Part shown: in pieces, positions 8,889 to 17,967 of the stretch | Layout of the letters: each line of letters starts with the position of its first letter | How positions within the stretch are numbered: the first letter of the stretch is position 1 | Made by a program: the position numbers and the translations under genes | Notes under the pieces: model-generated | The model's database searches: none | What the model was told of the DNA's origin: nothing | The model's input: the letters and a program-made list of their open reading frames with translations, nothing else | Origin: Wenzhouxiangella sp. | GTDB lineage: Bacteria > Pseudomonadota > Gammaproteobacteria > Xanthomonadales > Wenzhouxiangellaceae | Length of the DNA stretch: 50,710 nt | Assembly: GCA_007134485.1 (NCBI GenBank) | Contig: SLKT01000069.1 | Span: 1-50,710 of the forward strand | Direction of reading: 5' to 3'

Positions 8889-10009
8889 AGCCCGGCGACT
8901 TTCGCTGGCTGACCAGTGGCGGTTCCGGCCTGGCCGCCATCACCAGGGCAATTGAACGATCCAAACGCAGCATTCAACTACAAACCTATATTTTTCAGAA
9001 TGATGTCACCGGATCGCGGGTTTGTTCCGCACTGGAACAAGCGGCTCATCGAGGTGTGCGGGTCCGACTACTGGTGGATGCCTTTGGCGCTCTCCATCTT
9101 TCCAGGGATTTTTTTCGCGGCTTGCAGGCCGCCGGTGGCAGGGTTCACTTTTTCAATCCCCTGCATCCACGCCGACTGGTCTATCGAAACCATCGCAAGG
9201 TCCTGATCGCCGATCGCTCGCTGGCCATCATCGGAGGCTTCAATATCGGGCAGGAATATGATGGCGATGGTATTGCGTCCGGCTGGTGTGACCTTGGGGT
9301 GGAGATCAACAACTCCACTGTGGCCGGCGAGCTGGCGGGATCCTTCGATCGCATGTATGTTCTGGCCCATGATCGACCACCGCGCTTCGTCAGACTGCGA
9401 CGCGCCGAAGAACGCCAGCGCCTGCGCTTCGATGGCGTGGAAGTGTTGCTGAACGGACCGGGCCGAGGCAGGAATCCGCTCAAATCAGCACTGTTGCGCG
9501 ATCTGTCCAGGCCGGGATCCATTCGCATCTGTACGCCCTACTTCCTGCCAACATGGGGCTTGCGCCGACGCCTGATGAAACGTGCACGGCTGGGCGACAA
9601 GGTGCAGGTGCTGCTGCCGGCCAGAAGCGATGTGAAGCTGGCCCAATATGCCGGGCAGTCGCTCTACCGTCGACTGCTGCGCTCCGGCGTCGAAGTTCTG
9701 GAGTACCAGCCGCAGACTCTGCATGCAAAGCTTTTCGTGACCGATGATGCCGTCTACGTGGGCTCCGCCAACTTCAACACCCGCAGCCTGCATATCGATT
9801 ACGAATTGATGCTGCGTATCGAGGTGCCGGAAGTTGTCGAGCAGGCGGTGGGCCTGTTCGATGCGCTGAGTGAACATGCAGAACGCATGGACCAGGCGCG
9901 CTGGCGCCATCAGCAGAGCCTCTTGCAGGGTTTCAAGCAGCGACTGTCCTACTACATCATGGCGCGACTGGATCCACTGATTGCCCGGTGGTTATGGAGA
10001 GATTCCTAG
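8885..10009 (+). CDS. Phospholipase D superfamily protein, cardiolipin synthase ClsB-like
   Basis: Two HxKx4D signature motifs are present: RNHRKVLIADRSLAIIGG in the first half and LHAKLFVTDDAVYVGSANFN in the second, both with the downstream GG/GS-x-N element. The length (about 374 residues) and the absence of N-terminal membrane helices fit ClsB-like cardiolipin synthases, which condense phosphatidylglycerol with another phospholipid at the inner membrane. Start ATG 8885 forms an ATGA overlap with the preceding gene; an in-frame upstream start at 8870 is less economical. The stop codon overlaps the stop of the opposite-strand autotransporter gene in a shared CTAG (10006-10009), leaving no room for a separate terminator. 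Confidence 0.88.
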   Translation: MKPGDFRWLTSGGSGLAAITRAIERSKRSIQLQTYIFQNDVTGSRVCSALEQAAHRGVRVRLLVDAFGALHLSRDFFRGLQAAGGRVHFFNPLHPRRLVYRNHRKVLIADRSLAIIGGFNIGQEYDGDGIASGWCDLGVEINNSTVAGELAGSFDRMYVLAHDRPPRFVRLRRAEERQRLRFDGVEVLLNGPGRGRNPLKSALLRDLSRPGSIRICTPYFLPTWGLRRRLMKRARLGDKVQVLLPARSDVKLAQYAGQSLYRRLLRSGVEVLEYQPQTLHAKLFVTDDAVYVGSANFNTRSLHIDYELMLRIEVPEVVEQAVGLFDALSEHAERMDQARWRHQQSLLQGFKQRLSYYIMARLDPLIARWLWRDS

Positions 10010-11838
10010 AACTCCCACCGGGCGCCAAAATAGAACGAATGCCGGGTCGTGTCGGAGTCGGCCAGCAAGGCGCTGTAGCTGAAGAACATCTGATTGCCCG
10101 AAAGGAACACCCACGACACCCCGGCATCAAGCCGACCGGTGCTGCGATCCGGGTCGGAGATGCTGACCATGGGACCGTCAAGGCCGGACTCGACCAGAAC
10201 AGGCTGCAGGCTGTAGCCATCAAAACCGCTTTCATGCTCGAAGGCCAGATCAGCGTATGGAATCAACACCCCGCGCTCAAAGGAAATTGGACGGTTGGCC
10301 CGAATGCCGGCTGACCAGAGCTGAGAATCCAGACTCTGGCTGGGGTATTGATAATCAAACGGGCTGCCGGACTCCGAAAACCCATCGATCTCGACATCCG
10401 AATAGCCGAATTGCCCATAAGGCGTGATGGACCAGGCATTGTCGAGCATGATCCGATAATTGACCGCCACGGTGGCTGAAATGACCCGGGCATCGGTGCT
10501 GCCGCGAGCCGTCGAACGAGTCATGTTGCCGATTCCCGACAGATCCACAACCCGGCCAAAGTCGAAGTCGGTGCTGGTATAGCCCAGGGTGGCATCGACA
10601 TACAGGTTTTCAACCACATCAAAGGTGGCGTAGGCCTGAAGACTGTAGGAATCACCATCCACCTTGCCAGTGTTGGCTTCAAGATCGGCAGAATAGCGTG
10701 AAAAGCCGGCCGCACCGCCAATGACAGTCCCGTTATCGAACCGATAGTCGACTCCGGCAGTGATTCCCCAGGAATCATAATCGAACCCGGTTTCGTCACC
10801 GCGTCTTGACCGATCGCCGATGGTGACCATGCCGTTGACAAAGGCGCCCCAGCGTTCGGCCAGCAACTGGCTCTCGAGGTCATCACTGCCCTCGCCGTTG
10901 CCCATATTCATGACGCTGGAAGGCAGCCAGGCCATCGAAAAGTTCTTGCCACCCGAGCGGAATGCCAGTCCATCCAGGCTCAGGGCCGGAACCGTTCCGG
11001 TTCGAATCGCTTCGAGACGCTCAGCCACGTTACCGGCCTGGATGCGGGTGCTTTCAGTCGAGGCGGCCGGAATGGCCGTTACCTGATGCGCATCGAAAGC
11101 GTTCGAAGCCTGGCGAAGCTGGGCCGGGGTTTCGGCAAACTGATCGATTTCCAGGCAAGTCTGAAACAGTGTCGAGTCCGGTGGCGCCTGGTCGCAAGCC
11201 TCGTTGAGTGAGTTTCCGGCCCTGACGGTTCGATCATCGGCATCAATCATGGCGCCAATGTCGATAACATCTCCGGCGGCCACGGTGACGCCGGCCAACT
11301 CACGCCGTTCACCCGCCTGGCCAAAGGTATTGCCGGCGAAAAAGCTCACCCGGTCACCCACCAGGATGAAACGGTACTCGGTAAAGAAGGGCGCGGACTC
11401 CAATGCTTCGTAACCAATGTTGATCTGTTCCGAGGCCCCGCCGGCCAGCGGCAGGTTGACCCCGAACGATTGTGGACTGATCGAAATATCCTCGCCGACC
11501 ACACCGGAGTTGCCATCCGATTCATGGTCATACTCGAAGTTTGCGCTGCCATCCCGGCAAGACAATGTAATGCTCACCGATAACACGATCGATCCAGACG
11601 CCTCATCCCGAGTATCCAGCGGCACACTATCCTGCGAGACCTCCTCGGCGAACGTGAAGACCAGATCGGGGTCGTCTTCGCAAGCCCCCGGGCCCTCCTG
11701 AACCACGGCCATGGGTTGACTCGAATACACCACTTTTCCTGACTCGTAAACGGCGCCATGACGCGTCATGGCCTCGGCCTGGAGGCTGGCAAACAGAAAA
11801 ACCCCAGCCACTACCCATACGACATGCAGTTTCGACAT
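10006..11838 (-). CDS. Autotransporter beta-domain outer-membrane protein
   Basis: A secreted protein of about 610 residues. The ATG at 11838 has AAGGGA (complement of 11845-11850) as ribosome site and starts a signal peptide (MSKLHVVWVVAGVFLFASLQAEA); a longer in-frame start at 11874 is less likely. The first half is a beta-rich passenger-like region with a few Cys residues. From about residue 325 the alternating-strand pattern of an autotransporter barrel begins (WGAFVNGMVTIGDRS; WGITAGVDYRFDNGTVIGG), and the chain ends in FYFGARWEF, with the terminal Phe typical of outer-membrane barrels inserted by the BAM complex. It follows the large FG-GAP gene by 32 nt on the same strand, so the two are probably co-transcribed, and the barrel may anchor or export its partner (inference). 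Confidence 0.85.
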   Translation of the reverse strand: MSKLHVVWVVAGVFLFASLQAEAMTRHGAVYESGKVVYSSQPMAVVQEGPGACEDDPDLVFTFAEEVSQDSVPLDTRDEASGSIVLSVSITLSCRDGSANFEYDHESDGNSGVVGEDISISPQSFGVNLPLAGGASEQINIGYEALESAPFFTEYRFILVGDRVSFFAGNTFGQAGERRELAGVTVAAGDVIDIGAMIDADDRTVRAGNSLNEACDQAPPDSTLFQTCLEIDQFAETPAQLRQASNAFDAHQVTAIPAASTESTRIQAGNVAERLEAIRTGTVPALSLDGLAFRSGGKNFSMAWLPSSVMNMGNGEGSDDLESQLLAERWGAFVNGMVTIGDRSRRGDETGFDYDSWGITAGVDYRFDNGTVIGGAAGFSRYSADLEANTGKVDGDSYSLQAYATFDVVENLYVDATLGYTSTDFDFGRVVDLSGIGNMTRSTARGSTDARVISATVAVNYRIMLDNAWSITPYGQFGYSDVEIDGFSESGSPFDYQYPSQSLDSQLWSAGIRANRPISFERGVLIPYADLAFEHESGFDGYSLQPVLVESGLDGPMVSISDPDRSTGRLDAGVSWVFLSGNQMFFSYSALLADSDTTRHSFYFGARWEF

Positions 11839-11870
11839 GATATTTCCCTTGGCGAAATTCGATTTCGCTG

Positions 11871-14800
11871 TCAAAAGTCCAGTTCGAGTTCGGTTTCGAT
11901 CTGCGGTGCATTCAGCGCCTCAAGCAAAGCGATCATCTCGGCCTCGCCGTCTCCCTGGACTCGAAGCACCACGCCGGCTTCATGTTCGGCCTGCAGACTC
12001 TCCAGTTGACAGACCAGAGTGCCCTCGAACAGCGAGCACTCCCAGGCGGGCAACAACTCGTCATCGCACGAAACCACGCCATTTTCGACCAGGCATCCCT
12101 GCGCCTCGATGAACACGCCGATGGCCTCGAACGGTTCGGGAATGTCAGCCGCCATCAGAATCCCGAATGCCGGCTCATCGCCGATATTGGCGGCCGACAA
12201 TCTCACCAGCAGATCCGGAAAGCCCGGCAGCACGAACGCTTCGGCGGCCAGGTCCAGTTCGGTCGGTACCAGGAATATTTCAACCAGGAACTCGCGGACT
12301 TCCTGCTGTCCATTGGTATTGGTCACGGTGACCGTGATCACCGATTCTCCCTGGGTGCCCGGCTGAGTCTCGATCACCAGGCTGCGCTCGTTTCCGGTTC
12401 CGACGATCGTAATCGCCTCGACTGGAATCAGTTCGGGATTGCTCGACTCAATGGTGATCTCCAACGATTCCTCAGGATCGAGGGGATCATCGACCACGAA
12501 GTCCACCGTCAGCGGATCACCGGCGCGAATTTCGGCATCATCGATAGGTTGGCCATCGTTGATGGCCGGTGGGGCCGCGTTGATGGTCAGGTTGAATTCG
12601 ACTGAATCCATGCCATCCAGCGGATTGCGTGCTTCCAGGGTGATTTCGGTTGCACCAACGTTAGCGGCAACAGTTTCGATCACCAGGGTTCGAGTCGTAC
12701 CTTCTCCCTGGATTGATAGCTGGCCACTGGGCAGTACCGAAGGGTTGCCCGACGAAGCGATCACTTCGACCGCATCGGGTTCGAACTCCGGATCGTCCAC
12801 GGTGAAGTCAATGGTCAGCGTTTCACCCGCCGTCATCTCCTGATCTTCGATTCCAGCGCCGTCATTGATGATGGGCGCCGGCGTTGGGTCGATATTGAAC
12901 ACGACCTCTTCAACCGTGGTCAGTCCGAAGCTGTTGGTCGCCTCGAGATTGACTAGCCCGACCCCACCTTCACCAAGAACCGTCTCGACTCGCAGGGTAC
13001 GGTTGGCCCCAGTACCCATTACACTGACACCGTCCGGTGGAATCAGTGCCGGCGTCTGGCTGGTGGCAGCGACCTCGATGGCGCCCGGCGCATCCTGCAG
13101 GTCACTGACCGTGAATTCGACCTCCAATGGCTGTCCGGCAAATACGAACTGCTCGGGGATGCCGTCGCCTTCATTGATCAGCGGCGGCTGCTCCAGTATC
13201 TGCAGAATGAATACCGCCTGCGTAGTCAGTTCAGCAGAATTGGTCACTTCAACGATAATGGGCACGCTGCCTGGGGAGGCCTGGTTGGTGTCAATGGTCA
13301 AGGTGCGATTGGCGCCCTCTCCCCCAAGCGTCAGCGACTCTTGCGGCAGAAACTCCGTATCCTCGGAAAAGGCCTCCACCATCAGGCTTTCCGGCGCATC
13401 GACCAGATCGGATACTTCAAACTCGATCTCGAACAGGCTGGTAAATGCCGCCTGCTGATCGGCAATGCCGTCACTGCCATTGATCAGGGGCGGGACGGAC
13501 GCCTGCTGGCCGGCAATCACCCATGCCGAACCGGGTGAGCTGCCTCCGGGGGGCGCGCCCAGGGCCAGGTCGTCGATACCATTGTCATTGAAATCACCCA
13601 GGCCGGCCACTGATCGACCCAGGCCGAAGACACCGGTCTCTGGACCGATGACAAAGCCATCATCGGGATCCAGTTCGGTCAGATCAATCTCGGCTGGAAA
13701 ATCACCGTCGCGGCCAAAGATCACATAAGCAAATCCGGCGCCACCGACCATCTCGTCAAACACGCCAGGCAACCCGATCACCAGATCATCAAAGCCGTTG
13801 CCATTGATATCTCCAGCCGACCCGATCGCCACGGTACGATCTCCGTCAAAATCACCGTCTTGACCCTGGAACAGACCGGTGACCGCAAACCCATTGCTGC
13901 CATCGAGTCCGGTTGAAGGATCGAACTCGGCTCCAAAGCCACCCTGCCCCCCGAACAACACATAAACCGCTCCGCTGACGCCAACGAACGGTTCGGAGTA
14001 TGGTGCGGAGGGTGCACTGACTGCCAAGTCAACCGATCCACTGTTGTTGAGATCTCCGACACCGGCTACCGAATAGCCCAGCAGGTCATCGGCATCGGTA
14101 CGGATGGCGAATCCATCCTCACCATTGAGCAAGTCATCATTGAGCGTGCCCAGGCCTTCCTGACCAAGGTTGGAACCTCCGAAAACGACATAGGCTGCCC
14201 CACCCCTATCATCCACCGGTTGGGGAATACGCGCTGAACCCTCGGTCACCGAATCATCAGATACTGAAGATCCAGAGTCATTGGATGGACCCTCAACAAA
14301 CGGAGCACCAATAATGATGTCATCGAACTCGTTGTTATTGAAATCACCAATGCCATCAACTGACCAGCCGGCTCGATCGTCGTTGTTTTCACCTTGCAGC
14401 ACGAATCCGTCGTCAATCGAAAGATCCTGCAATTCAAGGATTGGCGGAAACCCATCTTCATCGCCAAACAGAATGTACACGTTTCCGCGAGACAAAGGCT
14501 GGGAACCCAAGTCCGGTATAGAGATTGGTCCCCTCGGAGCGCCGATGACGAATGCATCAAGACCATTTCCAATGAAATTGCCCGCCGAAGCCACGGAAAA
14601 CCCGAAGGCTTCATCGGCAATCCCGCGAATGATGAAACCGTCGCTACCATCACCCGCCGCCAAGTCAAAATCACTCAGCTGGTCTGGAAAACCATCCGAA
14701 GAACCATAAACAACCGCCACACTGCCTTCCCCGGAGTACTCCAGACCACCAAAAGCCGAATTAAAGCTATCTCCGGGCGCGCCGATGGCGGCAGCACGCG

Positions 14801-15512
14801 ATATCCCGGGCCCGATGGCGCCCAAGAGCGCAGTGGAAGCACCAACCGATCGCATCCCGCTGAAGCCGTTCGGATCGGCCAGGGTGCCGGTAAACACGAA
14901 GCCATCGTCGCCTTCCAGATCGTCAAGTTCGAAGGCCGAACCAGCTTCAATCTGATCTCCAAAAACAAAGTATGCACGGCCTGCGCCGGAGGTTAGTTCG
15001 GGCGCGCCAATCAGCAAGTCGCCCGGTCCGCTGGAATTGAAATCACCCAATCCAGCCATCGACCAGCCAGCGAAATCTCCTTCCTGGCCGAAAAAAACCG
15101 CACCGATTTCGTCGACGCCATGCTCGGGATCGAATCCGAGCAGAATAGTCATAGTTTCCACAAGCAGTTGCTCGTCCCGATGGTCGAATACCTTGAGCTC
15201 AGGCTCGAATCGACCACCGCGCTCGTAAACATGCACGGGCGCAGGCGCATCGGAGACCTGCCCATCACCGAAATCCCACTCGTATTGCAGACCGGAACGC
15301 AGCATCAACGACGCGTCAGTCAGCCAGAACTGACATACACGCTCCTCGCAGTGATACTCGAAACCCTCGACATGAGCCGATGTATCGCCCTTGTCATGAG
15401 CTGCGAGGTGCATGAGTGGCCAGGCAAGCAGCACAATGCACGCCGTGACCATAGCAAGCAATACGCCCGCGCGGCCAGCGTGAAAGCAGTCAGTCATTCG
15501 AAAATCATTCAT
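11871..15512 (-). CDS. Giant surface protein: PKD, seven FG-GAP repeats, four Ig-like repeats
   Basis: 1213 residues. An N-terminal hydrophobic segment (about residues 17-37) acts as signal or anchor. A PKD-like domain with the WDFGDG motif follows (about 50-125). Next come seven FG-GAP/integrin-alpha-type repeats (about 140-670), e.g. GWSMAGLGDFNSSGPGDLLI and GRSVAGLGDFNDNGIDDLAL, enough for one complete seven-bladed propeller; most carry DxNxxGxxD calcium loops. Four repeats of about 103 residues follow, each starting with an IN-[DEG]-x-D/A-GI-x-[DE]-Q type motif and containing R-[TS]-L-x-[IV]-[DE]-T. The end is a DUF11-like Cys-containing domain. The start is supported by GGGAG 8 nt upstream. 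It is probably a cell-surface or secreted adhesin; its operon partner is the beta-barrel protein downstream. Confidence 0.85.
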   Translation of the reverse strand: MNDFRMTDCFHAGRAGVLLAMVTACIVLLAWPLMHLAAHDKGDTSAHVEGFEYHCEERVCQFWLTDASLMLRSGLQYEWDFGDGQVSDAPAPVHVYERGGRFEPELKVFDHRDEQLLVETMTILLGFDPEHGVDEIGAVFFGQEGDFAGWSMAGLGDFNSSGPGDLLIGAPELTSGAGRAYFVFGDQIEAGSAFELDDLEGDDGFVFTGTLADPNGFSGMRSVGASTALLGAIGPGISRAAAIGAPGDSFNSAFGGLEYSGEGSVAVVYGSSDGFPDQLSDFDLAAGDGSDGFIIRGIADEAFGFSVASAGNFIGNGLDAFVIGAPRGPISIPDLGSQPLSRGNVYILFGDEDGFPPILELQDLSIDDGFVLQGENNDDRAGWSVDGIGDFNNNEFDDIIIGAPFVEGPSNDSGSSVSDDSVTEGSARIPQPVDDRGGAAYVVFGGSNLGQEGLGTLNDDLLNGEDGFAIRTDADDLLGYSVAGVGDLNNSGSVDLAVSAPSAPYSEPFVGVSGAVYVLFGGQGGFGAEFDPSTGLDGSNGFAVTGLFQGQDGDFDGDRTVAIGSAGDINGNGFDDLVIGLPGVFDEMVGGAGFAYVIFGRDGDFPAEIDLTELDPDDGFVIGPETGVFGLGRSVAGLGDFNDNGIDDLALGAPPGGSSPGSAWVIAGQQASVPPLINGSDGIADQQAAFTSLFEIEFEVSDLVDAPESLMVEAFSEDTEFLPQESLTLGGEGANRTLTIDTNQASPGSVPIIVEVTNSAELTTQAVFILQILEQPPLINEGDGIPEQFVFAGQPLEVEFTVSDLQDAPGAIEVAATSQTPALIPPDGVSVMGTGANRTLRVETVLGEGGVGLVNLEATNSFGLTTVEEVVFNIDPTPAPIINDGAGIEDQEMTAGETLTIDFTVDDPEFEPDAVEVIASSGNPSVLPSGQLSIQGEGTTRTLVIETVAANVGATEITLEARNPLDGMDSVEFNLTINAAPPAINDGQPIDDAEIRAGDPLTVDFVVDDPLDPEESLEITIESSNPELIPVEAITIVGTGNERSLVIETQPGTQGESVITVTVTNTNGQQEVREFLVEIFLVPTELDLAAEAFVLPGFPDLLVRLSAANIGDEPAFGILMAADIPEPFEAIGVFIEAQGCLVENGVVSCDDELLPAWECSLFEGTLVCQLESLQAEHEAGVVLRVQGDGEAEMIALLEALNAPQIETELELDF

Positions 15513-15773
15513 GGACTCGTCTCCCTATCTGCAATTCTTGCACCATTGGACCTGGTGTCAGAACCAGCTACCTCCGTGCTTGCCAGCCGGAACTTGCAAC
15601 TCCAGGACCGAATTCTCTTGCTGCTCCCCATCGGTTTCTGAAGAGTTCAACCCCATTGATCTCAGGGTGTCGCCCCGCCACAGGCAGCTTAACAGCAAAT
15701 TCAGTGCTCCTGTCAATAGAAACGGATTCCGGCCGACATCTGTGCCATCTTCGTTCAGCCCGGCCTCCGTCCC

Positions 15774-15803
15774 TTGATTGTTCTCAAAACTGGCGTATAT
15801 ACT
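15774..15803 (+). promoter_or_regulatory. Putative sigma-70 promoter of the VgrG island
   Basis: TTGATT (15774-15779) and TATACT (15798-15803) are separated by 18 nt, about 35 nt before the vgrG ATG. The rest of the 325-nt gap from 15513 to 15837, between the divergent FG-GAP gene and vgrG, shows no supportable gene. This is a match by eye, not a scored prediction. Confidence 0.4.
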
Positions 15804-15837
15804 CGATTCCCCACGCACCAGGTACGGGCTTGAAACC

Positions 15838-17967
15838 ATGGCTGCTGTACTCCCGACCCAGAGCGAACGGATCTTCAAGGTCCATACCCCGCTCGATGAG
15901 GATGATCTGTTATTCCGGCGCATGGCCGGCAGCGAGGAGCTCGGACGCCTGTTCGAGTTCGAACTCGACCTGCTCAGCACCGACCCCAATATTGCCTTTG
16001 ACGAGGTGCTCGGCCAGGGGCTGACCGTCGAAATCGAGCGGCCCGACGGCGAAACCCGCTACTTCAACGGCATCGTGAGCCGCTTCAGCTATGTCGGAAC
16101 CGAGGGCCAGTACTCGCTGTATCGGGCGACCATCAAGCCCTGGCTGTGGCTGTTGACCCGAACCAATGACTGCCGGGTCTTTCAGAACATGACGGTGCCC
16201 GAGATTCTCGATGAAGTCTTCAATCGCTACGGCTTTTCGGACTTCGAGGATCACTTGTCCAGGGATTACAGCCAGCGCGAATACTGCATCCAGTATCGAG
16301 AATCGGCCTTCGACTTTGTCAGTCGCCTGATGGAACACGAGGGCATCTACTACTACTTTGTGCATGATGCCGACAAGCACACGTTGATTCTGGCCGATGA
16401 AAACAGCTTCCACGAACCCTGTCCCGGCTACGACACCCTGCGATTCTTCCCACCGGAGGAGTTCGATCGCCGCGACCTCGACGACGATCACGTCTATGAC
16501 TGGCGCGTCGGTCAGCAGGTCCAGTCCGGGCGCTATGCCCTGAATGACTACAACTTCGAAAGCCCCAAGGCCAATCTTGAGGTCCGATCCGCGATTCCGC
16601 GCGAGCATGCTCATGCCGAGTTCGAGGTCTACGACTACCCCGGCACCTACCAGGAAGTGTCCGATGGCGACGCTTATGTACGCACTCGTATCGAGGAAAT
16701 CCAGGCACAGCATGAAATCGCCACCGGCCAGCACAACAATGTCGGCCTCATTACCGGCTACCTGTTCAGCCTGACCGGGCACACCCGAGACGATCAGAAC
16801 CGTGAATACCTGGTCATCTCGGCTGAATACAGTTTCTATTCCGACGCTTACGACCCGGAGGAGAACAGAGCATCGGAACCCCCGTTCGCCTGCCGCTTCA
16901 CCGCCATGGACAACCGCCAGCCCTTCCGGCCGGCACGGAAGACCCCCCGACCCATCGTGCACGGCATGCATTCGGCCATCGTCACCGGACCGGAAGGCGG
17001 CGAAATCCATACCGACAAATACGGCCGGGTCAAGGTCCGCTTCTACTGGGACCGACACGGCCCCGAAGACGACGGCAGCTCCTGCTGGGTTCGTGTCTCG
17101 CAAAACCGGGCCGGCAAGGAATGGGGCGAAGTCTACCTGCCTCATGTCGACCAGGAAGTGCTGGTTAGTTTCGAGGAAGGCGATCCCGATCGGCCCATCG
17201 TCACCGGACGAGTTTATAACAAGGACCATATGCCGCCACTTGATTTGCCGGGCGACAAGACTCGGCTGATCATGAGGGATCAGGGTGAAAACGAATTGAT
17301 GATGGAAGGAAAGGATGGAGATCAGCGAATCACGATCTTCAGCCCCACTGCAGATTCACGCTTTACCATGGGCGCCAGTTTTGATGAAGTCTCCCCCGGG
17401 ATTCATTTCAATACTGATGCTAATTACCACAAACATATCGGCGAAGACCATATCGTAAAAATAAAGGGGGAGGAAGAAAAGGAGGTAGAGAAAAGCGTAT
17501 TCGAGCATATACACAAGAACTACAAGCGTATAGTAGATGGAGAACACGAGTGGCTGAATACAGGCCAGGACACCAAGGTCAATATAACGAACCAGACTTC
17601 ATTCACCTTTGGAGCTTCGGAAACATTTTCATATGCCCTGAAATTCAGCCTGACCGGCGGGCGCTCTTACACGATCAAGAAAGACAAGGAATTGAACAAG
17701 AAACGTGATGAAACCACTGACATCATTGGTATGTGGTCTGTAGATGCCACAAATGGCATCTACTTTGACACGCCAGAACGTACGGTGTTTTGGACAAAAA
17801 TACTCAAGATCAAGGCCAATGAGTTAGTAGAGATAAAAGGTGGGAACAGCACGGTTACCATTCAGAACGGCAACGTTACTATCAAGGCCAATACTGTGAT
17901 CACGCTGGATGGGAATGTACATGTCAAAGGCAATTTAAATGTCGATGGCAAAGTCAATGAGAAGTAA
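15838..17967 (+). CDS. vgrG: Type VI secretion spike protein VgrG (TssI)
   Basis: 709 residues from the ATG at 15838; an in-frame TTG at 15778 would add 20 residues that overlap the putative promoter. The gp27-like part is visible in FKVHTPLDEDDLLFRRMAGSE, VGTEGQYSLYRATIKPWLWL and YCIQYRESAFDFVSRLMEHE. The gp5-like OB fold carries the VgrG hallmark DKYGRVKVRFYWDR and SWAR-like CWVRVSQNRAGKEWG. The repeat-rich C-terminal spike contains TVTIQNGNVTIKANTVITL. VgrG trimers cap the Hcp tube and carry effectors or PAAR tips. From about 17395 the DNA becomes distinctly more A/T-rich than the first 1.5 kb, and the residues become Lys/Glu-rich. The stop overlaps the next start by one base (TAATG). No tss structural genes lie in the window. 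Confidence 0.95.
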   Translation: MAAVLPTQSERIFKVHTPLDEDDLLFRRMAGSEELGRLFEFELDLLSTDPNIAFDEVLGQGLTVEIERPDGETRYFNGIVSRFSYVGTEGQYSLYRATIKPWLWLLTRTNDCRVFQNMTVPEILDEVFNRYGFSDFEDHLSRDYSQREYCIQYRESAFDFVSRLMEHEGIYYYFVHDADKHTLILADENSFHEPCPGYDTLRFFPPEEFDRRDLDDDHVYDWRVGQQVQSGRYALNDYNFESPKANLEVRSAIPREHAHAEFEVYDYPGTYQEVSDGDAYVRTRIEEIQAQHEIATGQHNNVGLITGYLFSLTGHTRDDQNREYLVISAEYSFYSDAYDPEENRASEPPFACRFTAMDNRQPFRPARKTPRPIVHGMHSAIVTGPEGGEIHTDKYGRVKVRFYWDRHGPEDDGSSCWVRVSQNRAGKEWGEVYLPHVDQEVLVSFEEGDPDRPIVTGRVYNKDHMPPLDLPGDKTRLIMRDQGENELMMEGKDGDQRITIFSPTADSRFTMGASFDEVSPGIHFNTDANYHKHIGEDHIVKIKGEEEKEVEKSVFEHIHKNYKRIVDGEHEWLNTGQDTKVNITNQTSFTFGASETFSYALKFSLTGGRSYTIKKDKELNKKRDETTDIIGMWSVDATNGIYFDTPERTVFWTKILKIKANELVEIKGGNSTVTIQNGNVTIKANTVITLDGNVHVKGNLNVDGKVNEK

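Noticed and set aside
10990-11010. GGTTCGAATCG-like string considered as a tRNA T-arm
   Set aside because: It lies inside the autotransporter coding region and no acceptor, D or anticodon arms surround it.
15910-17229. Minus-strand frame of 439 codons opposite vgrG
   Set aside because: The + strand encodes an unmistakable VgrG core across the same bases; the antisense product resembles no family.
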